DNA of 47,498 bases from Chara braunii (lineage: Eukaryota; Streptophyta; Charophyceae; Charales; Characeae), in contig BFEA01000497.1 in assembly GCA_003427395.1 (NCBI GenBank), positions 126,429 through 173,926 of the forward strand. The letters are read 5' to 3'. The notes beneath the pieces are model-generated. The model had not been told where the DNA came from. It worked only from the letters and a program-made list of their open reading frames with translations, and did no database searches. Positions 10,237 to 18,960 of the stretch are shown here, one piece after another. A program made the translations under genes and the position numbers. Position 1 is the stretch's first letter, and each line of letters opens with the position of its first letter.

Positions 10237-11041
10237 AGGTGCAAACTCTTATCACAGCTCAATGGGACAAAGTAAAAGAAAAAATTCAATTTGTAACGAA
10301 TAAAAAAAAAATCCAACAACACATCAAATCATTCAGTGGCGCTTGGCTCGGAGGATCTCAAGGAGGTACGATTGGAAAGATCAAAGAAAATGGGGTGAGG
10401 AGAGATGGAATTCAAAAAGACCACCGCCTGATATTCCATGGTTGGACAAATGTGGATCCAACAGTATCACTTTGCCCTCTATCAGAGTTCCCAGATCCCT
10501 TCCCACCCTCATCTTTATCCCTGGTCCCCATAAGTTGGTTTGGATACGAAAGAGGAGAATAATGGTACTCGTATGTTGTAACCAGCTAGATAACATTGTT
10601 GTTTCTGGTGCACAGATAAGGCCAAAGAGGCTGATTTTTGTGGTGGACTCGAAGGGTAGTAGAGCTATAGGAAGGGCGGTTTTGAGGGTGACAGGGGAAT
10701 TTGAAGGAAGGATAGGGAGTGTAGAGAGATTGGTCATAGTCTCCAACAAGATATCTGCATAAGTATTTCACATTATTTCAGAGTGGGCTATAGGAGGTAA
10801 TGCTGCTAGGATACCACGGGCATCTGGCGTCCAGGCTCTGGCTGAAAAGGCAGTACTCCTTTGCTTCATACTTCCCATACTTCCTGTTTATGAACCATGT
10901 ATCAGTAATACCAGATTGAGGGACGCTGGACCCGTTTTCCAGCAGGTGCAGCTCCCCACCAATAGACCGGAGCCAGTAGCTGAGCTGCTAGTGGTGGATG
11001 CTCATACCAACACCACTAGCAATCTCAACCGGTTTCTTTAA
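10237..11041 (+). pseudogene. LINE-1 long C-terminal tail
   Basis: After a frame change near 10,345 one frame runs from ARRISRRYDWKDQ to a TAA at 10,760-10,762. The same frame then stays open through IGGNAARIPRASGVQALAEK and LRDAGPVFQQVQLP to LNRFL and a TAA at 11,039-11,041, directly before the A-rich tail. The tail is therefore about 230 codons long with one internal stop. The block starting LVWIRKRR and VVDSKGSRAIGRAV resembles a degenerate RNase H-like fold in its Asp-x-Ser-Gly pattern, but I cannot confirm that. Confidence 0.55.
10987..11020. repeat. Perfect 10-bp inverted repeat near LINE-1 3' end
   Basis: Arms GCTAGTGGTG and CACCACTAGC match perfectly around a 14-nt loop, about 20 bp before the stop of the LINE-1 C-terminal frame. 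It could form an RNA stem close to the 3' end, where LINE RTs recognise their template. Confidence 0.7.
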
Positions 11042-11486
11042 AAAACAAAAACAAAAAAGATGCGTTCAGATTTAGCAAATTGAGCAGAGATGTTAGTCCA
11101 TAAAAGTAATTGGATCGGGTGTTCGGGAAGGGAGGAGGGAAAGAGGTGGTCCCAGAGTAGTGAGGTTGTTGCATACTGTAATGGTGCAGACCAGAACGAG
11201 AACCGACCTCTCTCACATAGTACAAGATAGCGCAGCGGAAGGCTAAAATACCAATGATCAGGCCAATCAATGTCGCAATGCAGACCCAACATACATCTTC
11301 ATCATCGCAAGTTGTGAAGGGCCCGGTCACTTCACACAGGAAGAATGCACCAGTCCTCAACCATACATAGACGAACATGAGGGGATCAGGCGAAGAAGAG
11401 GGGGAAGACGGGGATGTCGTCACACAAGTGTTGTTGGTATCGATCCCAAATAGTCCCTCGTCAATGTCTCTGTCCCAAAGTCGAGT
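11025..11486 (-). CDS. Putative single-pass membrane peptide encoded in LTR A
   Basis: The frame is open from the base after TAG at 11,487-11,489 to 11,025. It runs DEGLFGIDTNNTCVTTS, a Ser/Pro spacer, TGAFFLC, FTTCDDEDVC, then a hydrophobic segment WVCIATLIGLIIGILAF, CAILYYVREV and a short polar tail. The layout is a Cys-containing outer segment with an Asn-Asn-Thr glycosylation sequon, one membrane span and a basic start of the inner side. There is no ATG at its start; ATG occurs only inside (LMF), so it may be joined by the upstream intron. The 49-codon core recurs without indels in LTR B. No family recognised. It may be a captured host exon. Confidence 0.5.
   Translation of the reverse strand, partial: TRLWDRDIDEGLFGIDTNNTCVTTSPSSPSSSPDPLMFVYVWLRTGAFFLCEVTGPFTTCDDEDVCWVCIATLIGLIIGILAFRCAILYYVREVGSRSGLHHYSMQQPHYSGTTSFPPPFPNTRSNYFYGLTSLLNLLNLNASFLFLFFKETG
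11038..11060 (+). other. A-rich tail of LINE-1
   Basis: An A-rich run interrupted by single C or G follows the TAA stop of the LINE-1 C-terminal frame, and LTR A begins directly after it. It marks the 3' end of the element. Confidence 0.7.
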
Positions 11487-11516
11487 CTATATCGAAACTT
11501 CGTCAACATCCCTAAG

Positions 11517-11523
<7 letters not shown>

Positions 11524-11571
<48 letters not shown>
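11524..11571. repeat. (CT)n microsatellite
   Basis: About 24 CT dinucleotides inside the exon-like part of LTR A, absent from LTR B, so a later expansion. Confidence 0.95.
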
Positions 11572-11574
<3 letters not shown>

Positions 11575-11627
11575 GTCTGTTGATATCGAGAAGTCAGGTA
11601 GCGAGAGGGTGAGGGAGAGGTGGTGGA

Positions 11628-11648
11628 CTAGAGGAGGAAGAAGAAGAA

Positions 11649-11693
<45 letters not shown>

Positions 11694-11705
11694 CCAGGTA
11701 CTAAC
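11628..11705 (-). other. Putative intron in LTR A
   Basis: The minus strand reads ACAG/GTTAGTACC at 11,705 and CTTCCTCCTCTAG/TCC at 11,628: a canonical GT donor and a pyrimidine-tract AG acceptor, 78 bp apart. LTR B has the same two junctions 52 bp apart (26,999-27,050), and LTR C has the donor at 47,492. The interior holds a GA microsatellite in A but not in B, as expected if only the ends matter. Splicing is inferred. Confidence 0.5.
11651..11691. repeat. (CT)n microsatellite
   Basis: About 20 CT dinucleotides within the putative intron of LTR A. Confidence 0.95.
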
Positions 11706-12239
11706 CTGTGAAGGTGGCGCCTTGTTGCATGTACATCGAAGACGAAGCTGGAGCTACGGCGCCACAGGTAAGTCTCCCTGGCCTCCGCCTCTTTCCTCCC
11801 TCTGAACGCTACTCTAAGAGCATAACAGGGCCCAATGCTGAAGACTACTCCTATCGTCTACTACTACTGCAGCGCTCTTGCAGAGTGCTGAATCTTGAAG
11901 ACTGCCTCCTTAACTGCCGCTGCCCTCCCGGGCGGACCAGTACTATAAAGTGCTGGTCCGACGGGGAGGCTGCTCTCGCCCATGCCGAATCGTGCCAGAC
12001 TATGGCGCCCAAGTTCAAAAAAAGGTTGTCTTGAAACGGGCCTAAAAATGGGCTGCGCTTATCCTTGGTCTGGCGCCTAAGTTCTAGGAAAGGTCGACTT
12101 TAAGAGGGCCTAATATTGGCCCTCCTTTTTAGGCTGAAACGACATAGGGCCTAGAGGCCCTTAGTTATCCCTTAGTTCGCCTGGTCGGGCCCTGCAGGGC
12201 CCATATGGTGCGTAGTATGCCATAGAGGCTCTCGCCCTT

Positions 12240-12438
12240 AAGTCAGTAGCGAATTTGCAGGTTACCAGGCAGTGAATTATATTTTCCTGTTTGTTGTCTG
12301 AACAGACCACACATTGTTCTGAACTATTTGGGTCGTTGTTCCTTCTACGGACGTGTAGCCAAGAGTTTACTGGGAGGGCATTGTATGTGATGAACCATTA
12401 AAGACTTCTAATTTTGACTACGCATATTGATTTGTATT
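12240..12438 (-). pseudogene. LINE-2 zf-RVT zinc-binding domain
   Basis: The minus strand reads WFITYNALPVNSWLHVRRRN, then QCVVCSDNKQENIIHCLVTC, giving the Cys-x2-Cys and His-x4-Cys ligands of a zf-RVT finger. A TAA just before WFITY breaks the frame. The element stops about 20 bp later at LTR A, so the long C-terminal tail seen in LINE-1 is missing here. Confidence 0.85.
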
Positions 12439-12472
12439 TCGTCCAGGGGCACTCGGAGATTGGCTCCATTCT

Positions 12473-13261
12473 CTATCCTAGCGGTGTGGTCCATCTTTCT
12501 TTGACTACAGACTCCGGGTCCTTTGTTTTCAGTAGAAGTTTGTACGCCATTCTAACTGTGTACTGAGTTATGTGCCTCGGGGTCTTACATGTTCTGTTAC
12601 TGGCTGAGGTCCACGCCCATTCGTCTGAGTCAAATTCCAGATCTTGAATTGCTGTATCTACTTGGAATATAGTCTTCAGCCAGATTCCCAGTGTCCTTAT
12701 TTTTCGAAGAGTATATGAGTTCAAGGTCTCTTCTTGTGGATCAATGCTATGGATGGACAAGGTTTTGGGGTTGGTCCACTCTATTGGGAAGGAGGTGGAG
12801 ACTCTTGCAAAGTATGATCCAGGAGATTTGCGGTAAAATTGATAGGCTCTTTGTGGTACCGTTTCCTGGGTCAGAACTCTCCACTCCCTTGATTTCCAAG
12901 AGAAGTCCTCTTTTAATAGGTCCTTCCAGCTGACCGGAATATTGTTGATCATTGTTGCCAGATTCTCATCTCGGCGGTGACAGTCCTTTAGGCATGTTCT
13001 CAATTGTTCCTCACCGATCCAGTCTTTCCCCTCTTCATCCCAAATGTGGCGGACACGCCAGACCTCATGTCTGATCCAAGAGAGCCATCGATCCCCGTTT
13101 GTAAGTGACTGTGAGTGGTCCCTTGAGTTCCTTACACATGGGTTTCCGAACAGGGGTTGATGCAGGACTTCCTCTTTGGACTTAGGTTTCTTTACTTTTT
13201 TTGGCATAATTTCTCTCCACATGAGGATGAAAGTTGTCCAATAGGGGGTAGCTGATTGCAC
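12473..13261 (-). pseudogene. LINE-2 connection region between RT and zinc finger
   Basis: A 262-codon open stretch rich in Trp and basic residues, including WLSWIRHEVWRVRHIWDEE, FYRKSPGSYFARV, LGIWLKTIF and ending KERWTTPLG. It occupies the place of the LINE-1 connection (8,741-9,938) and shares motifs such as the terminal WTxPLG. Its exact function is unknown in the family. It is the longest uninterrupted frame in this LINE. Confidence 0.7.
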
Positions 13262-13340
13262 CTCGTTTAGTGACGAGTTTGCGGGTCGTCTCCTTCTGCC
13301 CGTCTAGGGTGTCCATTCTTTGTTCATCACCCGAAACAGG

Positions 13341-13700
13341 TCAGCCATATTGATTTGGGCTCTTAGCAGGGGCTATAGCTCTGATGCTATCGAGGGCTAG
13401 TTTGTGCCAAGCCAGTCTAGGCTGGGTTAGTAACTTGACTATCCACTTGATCTGGAGGGCCTTGGTTTCCTGTATGGGGTCGATTATCCCTAATCCCCCC
13501 TTCGATGTCCTTCTCGTTATGTAGTGCCAGGCTCTTTTAGGGATGTACTTTTTGTTTGGGTCGCCTGACCATAGGTATGCTCTGGCTCTACTGTTAAGCT
13601 CTTTGATAGTTTGGTATGGTATAGTCCAGATCGAGGCAATATACCACATCATTGAAAAGATGGAGGTATTGCATCCCAACAATGAGGTGAATGTGGTTCC
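13341..13700 (-). pseudogene. LINE-2 RT thumb, left copy of a duplicated segment
   Basis: Reads MMWYIASIWTIPYQTIKELN, RARAYLWSGD, AWHYITRR and SKGGLGIIDP, the plant-LINE block after the palm, then KWIVKLLTQPRLAW. The first ~70 codons (13,483-13,700) are present again at 14,683-14,917 on the other side of a solo LTR. This copy is contiguous with the downstream connection. Confidence 0.85.
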
Positions 13701-13701
13701 T

Positions 13702-14673
13702 TGCAATCAGACTCAACTTCAGACTTGCTTTCAACATGCATACACACAAACTGATGGGAAAAACAAACTCTTCAACTCAGAATCAACAACGAATTGCACT
13801 TGAACTTTGTTCAGGTCAACTGTACAGCTTGCGGCTATGGCTGCCGAACACCGTCTCCACCAATAGCGTCACTCTCCTTCATGCCCGCATGTACGAGGAT
13901 CTACCCTGAATGTCCACGCTACACAGCCACATACACTGTGTACACTCTGTCTGTGGCAACAGCTGGGCGGCTATGGCCGCCGTCGTCTTCCTTTTGGCCA
14001 GCTAGCTATTGTTGTCGTCTTCCTCACTGCCCACTTCAGCTCCGGGCACCTGCAAACCTCCACGCACAAGTCACCAGGGCAATGCTTCTGCATGGCTCAC
14101 AGGCGAATGAATGAATGGCTGATTGCTGCCTCTTTATTTATACTCTCGTGCAGGTGGCTTGGCACTGCCCCAAAATGTGTGGGCCTGGGTCCCAAACCTC
14201 GTGGCCATGGGCCCGGAAGACTCCAAAACGCGTTGGCATGCTGGGCCAGAACACGTGGAACCTAGGAAACCGCGTGCAAACCCCCACTTTCTTGGTACTT
14301 GGTGACTGGACAAATATTTACAGCCCTACGACCTTCTAGACTTTACCTACAGACAGACTGTTAGGCTCCTACGTACAGACTGGTAGAGACTTCTAGAAAA
14401 AACCTCCTAGGACAATCAGTAACAGACTCAACTACTAACCTACAGATCTAAGGATCAAGTCCAACTTCCCGACCTACGACGTAACCTATGACACAGGACA
14501 GGTAGCGGGTTAAAATCTCACACAACACTCAGGGTCAATGTACGGGGTTCAGGCATAGGTCTAGGGATCGAATCTTACTTAGTGCACAGAGTCAATGTAC
14601 AAGGTTCAAGTATAGGTCTAGGGGTCGAATCTCAGTGTCTGCAAATGTAGTGTCAACTGGGTGAAGCGCTGCA
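13702..14673 (-). mobile_element. Solo LTR of family E inside LINE-2
   Basis: Minus-strand limits TGCAGCGCTTCACCC and GAGTCTGATTGCA correspond to the start (TGAAACGTTTTTCACC) and end (GAGTCTGATTGCA) of the 3' LTR of element E at 44,939-45,740. Between them CATTCATTCGC, AAGCCATGC-like, TTGTGCG and TAAGTGGGC-like blocks follow in the same order. A TATA box TATAAATAAA sits on the minus strand (14,133-14,142), matching TATACATCAAG in E. At 972 bp it is longer than E (802 bp), partly through a 58-bp tandem duplication. The 5-bp flanks do not match (TTCCT, AATGT). Confidence 0.8.
14533..14648. repeat. 58-bp tandem duplication in the solo LTR
   Basis: Two copies beginning GTCAATGTAC at 14,533 and 14,591, each followed by GGTTCA, TATAGGTCTAGG or a close variant, and TCGAATCT. 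LTR E has a single, diverged equivalent. Confidence 0.85.
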
Positions 14674-14682
14674 AATGTCGTG

Positions 14683-14917
14683 TCGATTATCCCTAATCCC
14701 CCCTTCGATGGCTTTCTCGTTATGTAGTGCCAGGCTATCTTAGGGATGTACTTCGTTTTGTGTTGGTCGCCTGACCATAGGTATGCTCTGGCTCTACTAT
14801 TCAACTCTTTGATAGTTTGGTCTGGTATAGTCCAGATAGAGGCAATATACCACATCATTGAAAAGATGGAGGTATTAATAGTTAAGGCTCATCCCAGCAA
14901 TGAGGTGAATGTGGTAC
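14683..14917 (-). pseudogene. LINE-2 RT thumb, right copy of the duplicated segment
   Basis: Starts at the same base sequence (GTCGATTATCCCTAATCC on the plus strand) as 13,483 and codes for the same MMWYIASIWTIP to GGLGIID block. It differs by roughly a dozen substitutions and carries about 12 extra bases near 14,876-14,888. It is contiguous with the RT palm to its right. The pair flanks the solo LTR, so the gene passes through the same segment twice. Confidence 0.85.
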
Positions 14918-14930
14918 CCCATCTCCTCAT

Positions 14931-15245
14931 TCAATTGATTTGATTGGTCAGCAGGTTTTGTGCCATTTGCGGGGTGGGGCCATCCTTGGTTACCATAATT
15001 CCGAAGTTTCTCATTGGCTCCTCCAGTCTCTCCCATGTCATTTTTGCCTCAGGTCCCTCCATTCGGGGTGTCTCCTCCTTTGATAGCCACCACCGTATCA
15101 TCTTTTTCCAGTTGATCTCCATTTTTGTGGCCAACCTGAAAGCTTCCATTGCCCTTACTAGTGCTTTTACAGAGGAGTCAAATGCCCCTATGAGAACCTT
15201 GAGGTCGTTTGCAAACATTATTACTGTTGGGAATTGGATGTGGTG
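14931..15245 (-). pseudogene. LINE-2 RT, catalytic box region (FAND)
   Basis: The minus strand reads VIMFANDLKVLIGAF, where active plant LINEs have FADD or YADD followed by a hydrophobic pair. The first catalytic Asp is Asn (codon AAC; box at 15,204-15,215), so polymerisation should be lost. It continues MEAFRLATKMEINWKK, the usual block after motif C, and LEEPMRNFGIMV. Confidence 0.85.
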
Positions 15246-15600
15246 AGAGTTACGGGTATTGAGGTCTTACAACCTTTGGATTGAGGGGTCTTTGCGTAGG
15301 AAGGAGGCGATCGCTTCCATGACAAATAGGAAGATCGGTGAGGCTGAAGGGTCTCCTTGACGGACTGACCGCAAGATGGGATAATGTTCGGAAAGAAGTC
15401 CATTGACTTGTACACATCCTGAAGCATCATTATACAAGATCCTGACCCATCCAAAATTCAGGTCCCACCCCCATTCTTTCCATGCTCGCATTGAGAAAGG
15501 TCCAATTGACTTGGTCGTAGGCTTTCTCAAAGTCGAAGAACAATGTGAAAGCATTTATCTGTGAGGTCCAGTATTCTGAACGCTAATGCTTTCGCCAGAA
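15246..15600 (-). pseudogene. LINE-2 RT, palm motif B region
   Basis: Contains RAWKEWGWDLNF, WVRILYNDASGCVQVNGLLS, PILRSVRQGDPSASP and FLFVMEAIASFL. This is the classical LINE RT stretch: a substrate-side helix, then RQGDP/LSP motif B. To the right, codons for RILAKALAFRI and YRSISLLTLPYRI-like sequence (motif A region) are readable in other frames. Frameshifts separate it from both neighbours. Confidence 0.8.
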
Positions 15601-15678
15601 TTCTGTAGGGGAGGGTAAGAAGGGAGATTGACCTATAATTACGAATGTCCTCCCGGTCCCCCTTCTTATATAGTTGGG

Positions 15679-16170
15679 TCACCACGCTGCTACTAAAAAT
15701 TCTCCCATCCCCCCTTTTTCCCAGCTGTCCTTATAGAACTGAAGGAGGTCATTCCCAATTATGGGCCAGAACGTTTCCCAGAATTCCTTGGTAAGACCAT
15801 CGATCCGTGGGGATTTGTCGTTCTTCATGCTGTGGACAGCGATTGCCAGTTCCTCTAGGGTAATAGGTTTGTCTAGCACGACCGCCTGTTCCACTGAGAT
15901 TGTCTTGTCTAGGTACTGTAGCATTTTGGTTCTCGCCTCTCTCATCGCTGTAGAGGCGGGCGAGGCAGTTTTTGTTTGGTACAATTGTTGATAGAAACCT
16001 CTAGCTATTGCTTGCATCCCTTCACTCTCTGTCCTTGTGGCTTGTTCGATTGACAATTCCTTTAGCCTTTCAATTGAGTTCGCTCTGCTGTTGGCTTTTA
16101 TTCTCGAGAAAAAATGTTTAGCCATTTATTCGTTTAACTCGTACTCCGTCATTCTTGCTCTGAGTTGTAG
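15679..16170 (-). pseudogene. LINE-2 RT, N-terminal extension and motif 0/1
   Basis: From the junction: LQLRARMTEYELNE, a TAA, then MAKHFFSRIKANSR, IARGFYQQLYQ, ITLEELAIAVHSM and KSPRIDGLTKEFWETFW. The last block is the KxPGxDGxxxEFY signature of LINE RT (Gly replaced by Arg). The upstream endonuclease that should be fused to it is absent from this strand. At about 16,170 sequence switches to the start of an ORF1 on the other strand. Confidence 0.85.
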
Positions 16171-17693
16171 GGAAGGAGATTGGGAACCCAATAAAATCGA
16201 AGTTGTCCCCCTCAACGACTCTCAAGTGATTTTGGAGGAGAAAGCCAGGGAGAACTTGTTGTGGAACCTATATTTGGTCCGGCAACAGATCGAAGAAGAA
16301 TACCGGAAAAAACTAGAAGTAATCCAGGCAAGAGTCCAAGCAATTATCAGCCTAAAGGAGAGGGAGGAAAACCAGGTAAGAAACAAAAAATTCAACCAGA
16401 CTCAGACGGACAGCAAAAGAACTTTGGAAGAGGAAAAACGGCGAATTTCGCTTTTCAAAACTGCGAAAACATTAATCGCTGACAAGGGGAGAGAATCGGA
16501 CTCGAAGAAGAGGAAGGGCACGGACGCAGCCAACAAAGGAAGATCACAACCGTCAGAGGGTACTCAGCAGGCAATCACATCGTCGAAGGGGAAACGCGAG
16601 GACAACGACAAGTCCAGCAGTGAGGATGAGGAGCCAGCGAAGCGGTCACTTCAATGGATGAGGGACTATGTTGAAAAAGTCACCTCTTTGATATCCGCAC
16701 TGCCTGCATGAAACATATGGAAAGAACACGAAATTTGAAGAAAGGCTCAACAACAAGTATCAAAACTTCCTCTAGCCAGTTTGCTCTACTGGTCAAAGCA
16801 GAGGAATTTTTTGAGTATGCAGCATTTAGATACGCAGAAAAGAAAAGGGCAAGAGAACAGGGCATCAAAGACAAAGATATAACACATGTCGACTCCAAAG
16901 CAGCACTACAGGACGTGAGACCAAAGAAATGGAGGACCTCAGCGGACCAAAAAAAAAAAGTAAGTGGCATCGACCAGTCGGCAACGGAACCCACAAAAAA
17001 TTCAGCCAGATCTGAGATTGAGCAGGAAATCGCAGTGGTGGAAGCACATGCTAAGAAGCTGAAGAAGTTGAACTCATCCTACGAGCGAGAATTTTTCTCA
17101 CTGAGACATATACTAGATGGCCAGGCCCCCGAGGTTTTGGGCCAAGCGATGTCTGCAAGGATTACTCTTATGGGGACCAGACCAGTTTTGGCTGCACGCC
17201 ACATGGAGGAGAGGAAAGAATGGCAAGTGGCCACATACGTGCCCTTCCTAATCCCCAAGATTGATGAAGGCCAGAATGTGGCTACACAGAAGACTAGACA
17301 GACCCAAAGACACCCGGATGGATCAGATCAACCAACCGGAGCTCAGAACTATCAAATCCTTCACCCCCCTGAGGGCACTAAGCTAAGGGAGGAATGAGGT
17401 GGCGGCCATGGACCACGGTGACGACTATCCCCTACTGCGTGCTGACAAGGATAGGCATCCCCGCTGAGCTCCAGGCTGCCTCCCTGGCAGGGTTGATTAG
17501 CAAGGGAATTTTCGAGGGTGACGGTGACTTGGACTCTAGGGCATACCCAATAGGTTTGGAGAGATACTACCGTGATGAATGCTCTGAAGAAGAAATGGAC
17601 GAGAACGAGGAGGACTGGACAACTGAAAAGGATGAGGGAGATTCTGAGACACCTCTGACAAAGGAGGGGAGTAGCAACATAGGGGGAGTATAG
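16170..17693 (+). pseudogene. LINE-2 ORF1-like nucleic-acid-binding protein, three frames
   Basis: First part (to 16,711): GDWEPNKIEVVPLNDS, a long coiled coil (RQQIEEEYRKKLEVIQARVQ), a Lys/Ser-rich acidic/basic tract, then LQWMRDYVEKV. Second part (16,708-17,397): another basic coiled-coil protein with FALLVKAEEFFEYAAFRYAE and ending PPEGTKLREE. Third (17,394-17,693): acidic tail with EEEMDENEEDWTTEKDEG. Parts two and three overlap as ATGA at 17,394, and parts one and two overlap by a few bases. ORF1 proteins of this kind coat the RNA. I see no RRM or CCHC knuckle. It could instead be one ORF broken by frameshifts. Confidence 0.55.
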
Positions 17694-17826
17694 GATGGAT
17701 GTATCCCTAACAAAGACTCAGTCGGACCCGCCGGGAGAGTCCGCTGATTCGATGGAGACTGGAGTGTCAGGCAGCGCTTAGACTTAGCTTCATGCCTCCT
17801 TCTAGACTCATCTGACTGTCTAGCTC

Positions 17827-18960
17827 ATGGGCGTGCTGAGAAGAGAAACCAACAGGAAGGGCGCAAAGGTGAACTGGAAAAATCAAGGCATCATTATCCA
17901 GAGCTGGAACGTTAATGGCTTGGGAAACATTATCTCAAAGGAAGACAAACTAAATGACATAATTAGAGGCTTGAGGGACTACACAGGGAAACCAGCAGAC
18001 ATAATCCTCGTGCAAGAAACACACCTAATTGGTCCAAAGGATCATCAAAAAATCAGGAAATTCTTCGCAAGAAAACTAGGAGGAATTAAAAACGAAATTT
18101 GGGCCTCAAACAATAACTCAAGCACGTAAGGCACGACTATCCTAATACCCAAATCCTCACGCTTCTTCACAACAGGCACAGTTCAAGGAATGGATGTTGA
18201 CAATGAAACATGGAGATGGTGCATGATAGATCTTAAGTGGAAACAACAGGAACTCATAATTATCAATGTGTATGCACCAAATAACCCATCGGATAGATCG
18301 GAATGCATGTCCGCGGTGGGAAGTCTGGTAACACCTTTCTCACCCTGTATCATAGTAGGAGACTGGAGCGCAGCACTGGACCCGACTTACGATAGAACCT
18401 CTCAAGCAACAACGGCTCGAGCTTCACACGAAGCGGCTCCAGTCGATGATGGATCACAACATGGCGAATCCTTTCCGTATGCTACACCCTGAAAGGAAAG
18501 TATTCTCGCTGGTAAAAGAAAAACACGCTCACCACACGACTTTCTCCCGCATTGACTACTTCCTTGTCTCAAAATCTCCAATGGGAACCATCAAGGAGGC
18601 TGACATTCTAGACCTTGCATCATACTTCGGATTAGATCACAAATTGGTTGAGATAATTCTCAGTTATGAGCAATACATTACGAGAGGAGCCAAGTTCCAC
18701 AAGTTGAACAACTCCCTCTTTCTCAGTCAGGTGTTCCAGGATAGTGTACACGACTGTTGGCAAACCTCGAGAAGCACATTCTTAGGAGGACATGATAGAT
18801 GGGAATGGTTCCAAAAGAGCCACCTCTCACTGTCTCAAGCAGTGGCTCGGTTATCCCGAAAACTGGCCAATGACCGAAGACAGAGAAAACAGGCTCTAGA
18901 GATAGCACTAAAGATTGCAGAGAGCAACTTCTTAATCGACCCTTCCTCAATCCTGTATTC
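17827..18960 (+). pseudogene. LINE-2 endonuclease (EEP/APE type) and linker start
   Basis: All blocks are visible in order: IIIQSWNVNGLGN, IILVQETH, IIINVYAPN, CIIVGDWSAALD (GDFN equivalent), SRIDYFLVS and FGLDHKLVEI (SDH equivalent, Ser replaced by Leu as in LINE-1). An in-frame TAA at 18,127-18,129 and a frameshift near 18,440 interrupt it. It continues KFHKLNNSL, a Gln/Arg-rich linker (RKLANDRRQRKQALEIA) and stops resembling the family at about 18,960. It provides the nicking activity for target-primed reverse transcription. Confidence 0.85.

Larger units (their letters stand above)
7225..11060 (+). mobile_element. LINE-1: plant-type non-LTR retrotransposon, 5'-truncated, RT core deleted
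   Basis: Order along the plus strand: C-terminal half of an APE-like endonuclease, linker and start of RT, RT thumb region, connection, CCHC-type zf-RVT finger and a long C-terminal tail ending at TAA 11,039-11,041, followed by an A-rich tail. The RT fingers and palm, including the YxDD box, are missing by an internal deletion at about 8,230. Several frameshifts and stops also break the frame. No target-site duplication is obvious; the right flank is an LTR and the left flank an inverted piece of the same LINE. The element cannot encode active RT. Confidence 0.85.
11061..12222 (-). mobile_element. LTR A (same family as LTRs B and C), minus strand
   Basis: On the minus strand it begins TGGCATACTACGCACC, an altered form of the TGTTACATGCTGCGCC start of B and C, and ends CTGAACGCA. 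Shared with B and C, in order: a GTCGTTTCAGCCT U3 block, a GCGCCAGACCA block, CAAGACAACCTTT, the TATA region, GTAGTCTTCAG, CTTACCTG plus GCTCCAGC, and a splice-like CAG/GTTAGTA. With B it also shares the exon and membrane-peptide segment. The TATA box has decayed to TTTATAG (11,941-11,950 on the plus strand). No PBS or internal region lies beyond its 3' end, so it is a solo or truncated LTR. Its start abuts the zinc-finger end of the second LINE. Confidence 0.8.
12223..16170 (-). mobile_element. LINE-2, 3' segment (RT to zinc finger), minus strand
   Basis: Reading right to left: RT N-terminal extension, fingers and palm, thumb, connection and zf-RVT finger, cut at 12,223 by LTR A. The endonuclease and ORF1 that should precede RT are not upstream on this strand but lie head-to-head on the plus strand (16,170-18,960). 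A family-E solo LTR interrupts the thumb. Frameshifts and a mutated catalytic box make it dead. Confidence 0.85.
16170..18960 (+). mobile_element. LINE-2, inverted 5' segment (ORF1 and endonuclease)
   Basis: Plus-strand segment abutting the minus-strand RT of LINE-2. It starts within ORF1 at the junction and ends in the linker just after the endonuclease, near NFLIDPSS. The minus-strand half starts in the same linker, a few tens of residues further on. The two halves together make one LINE with little sequence missing. A truncated 5' end at the junction and the internal break point at the outer edge is the pattern produced by twin priming. Confidence 0.7.

Noticed and set aside
10996-11010. 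Minus-strand TGGTATGAGC resembling a primer-binding site left of LTR A
   Set aside because: It lies within the open C-terminal frame of LINE-1, before its stop and A-rich tail, and matches the canonical site poorly; it is part of a local hairpin.
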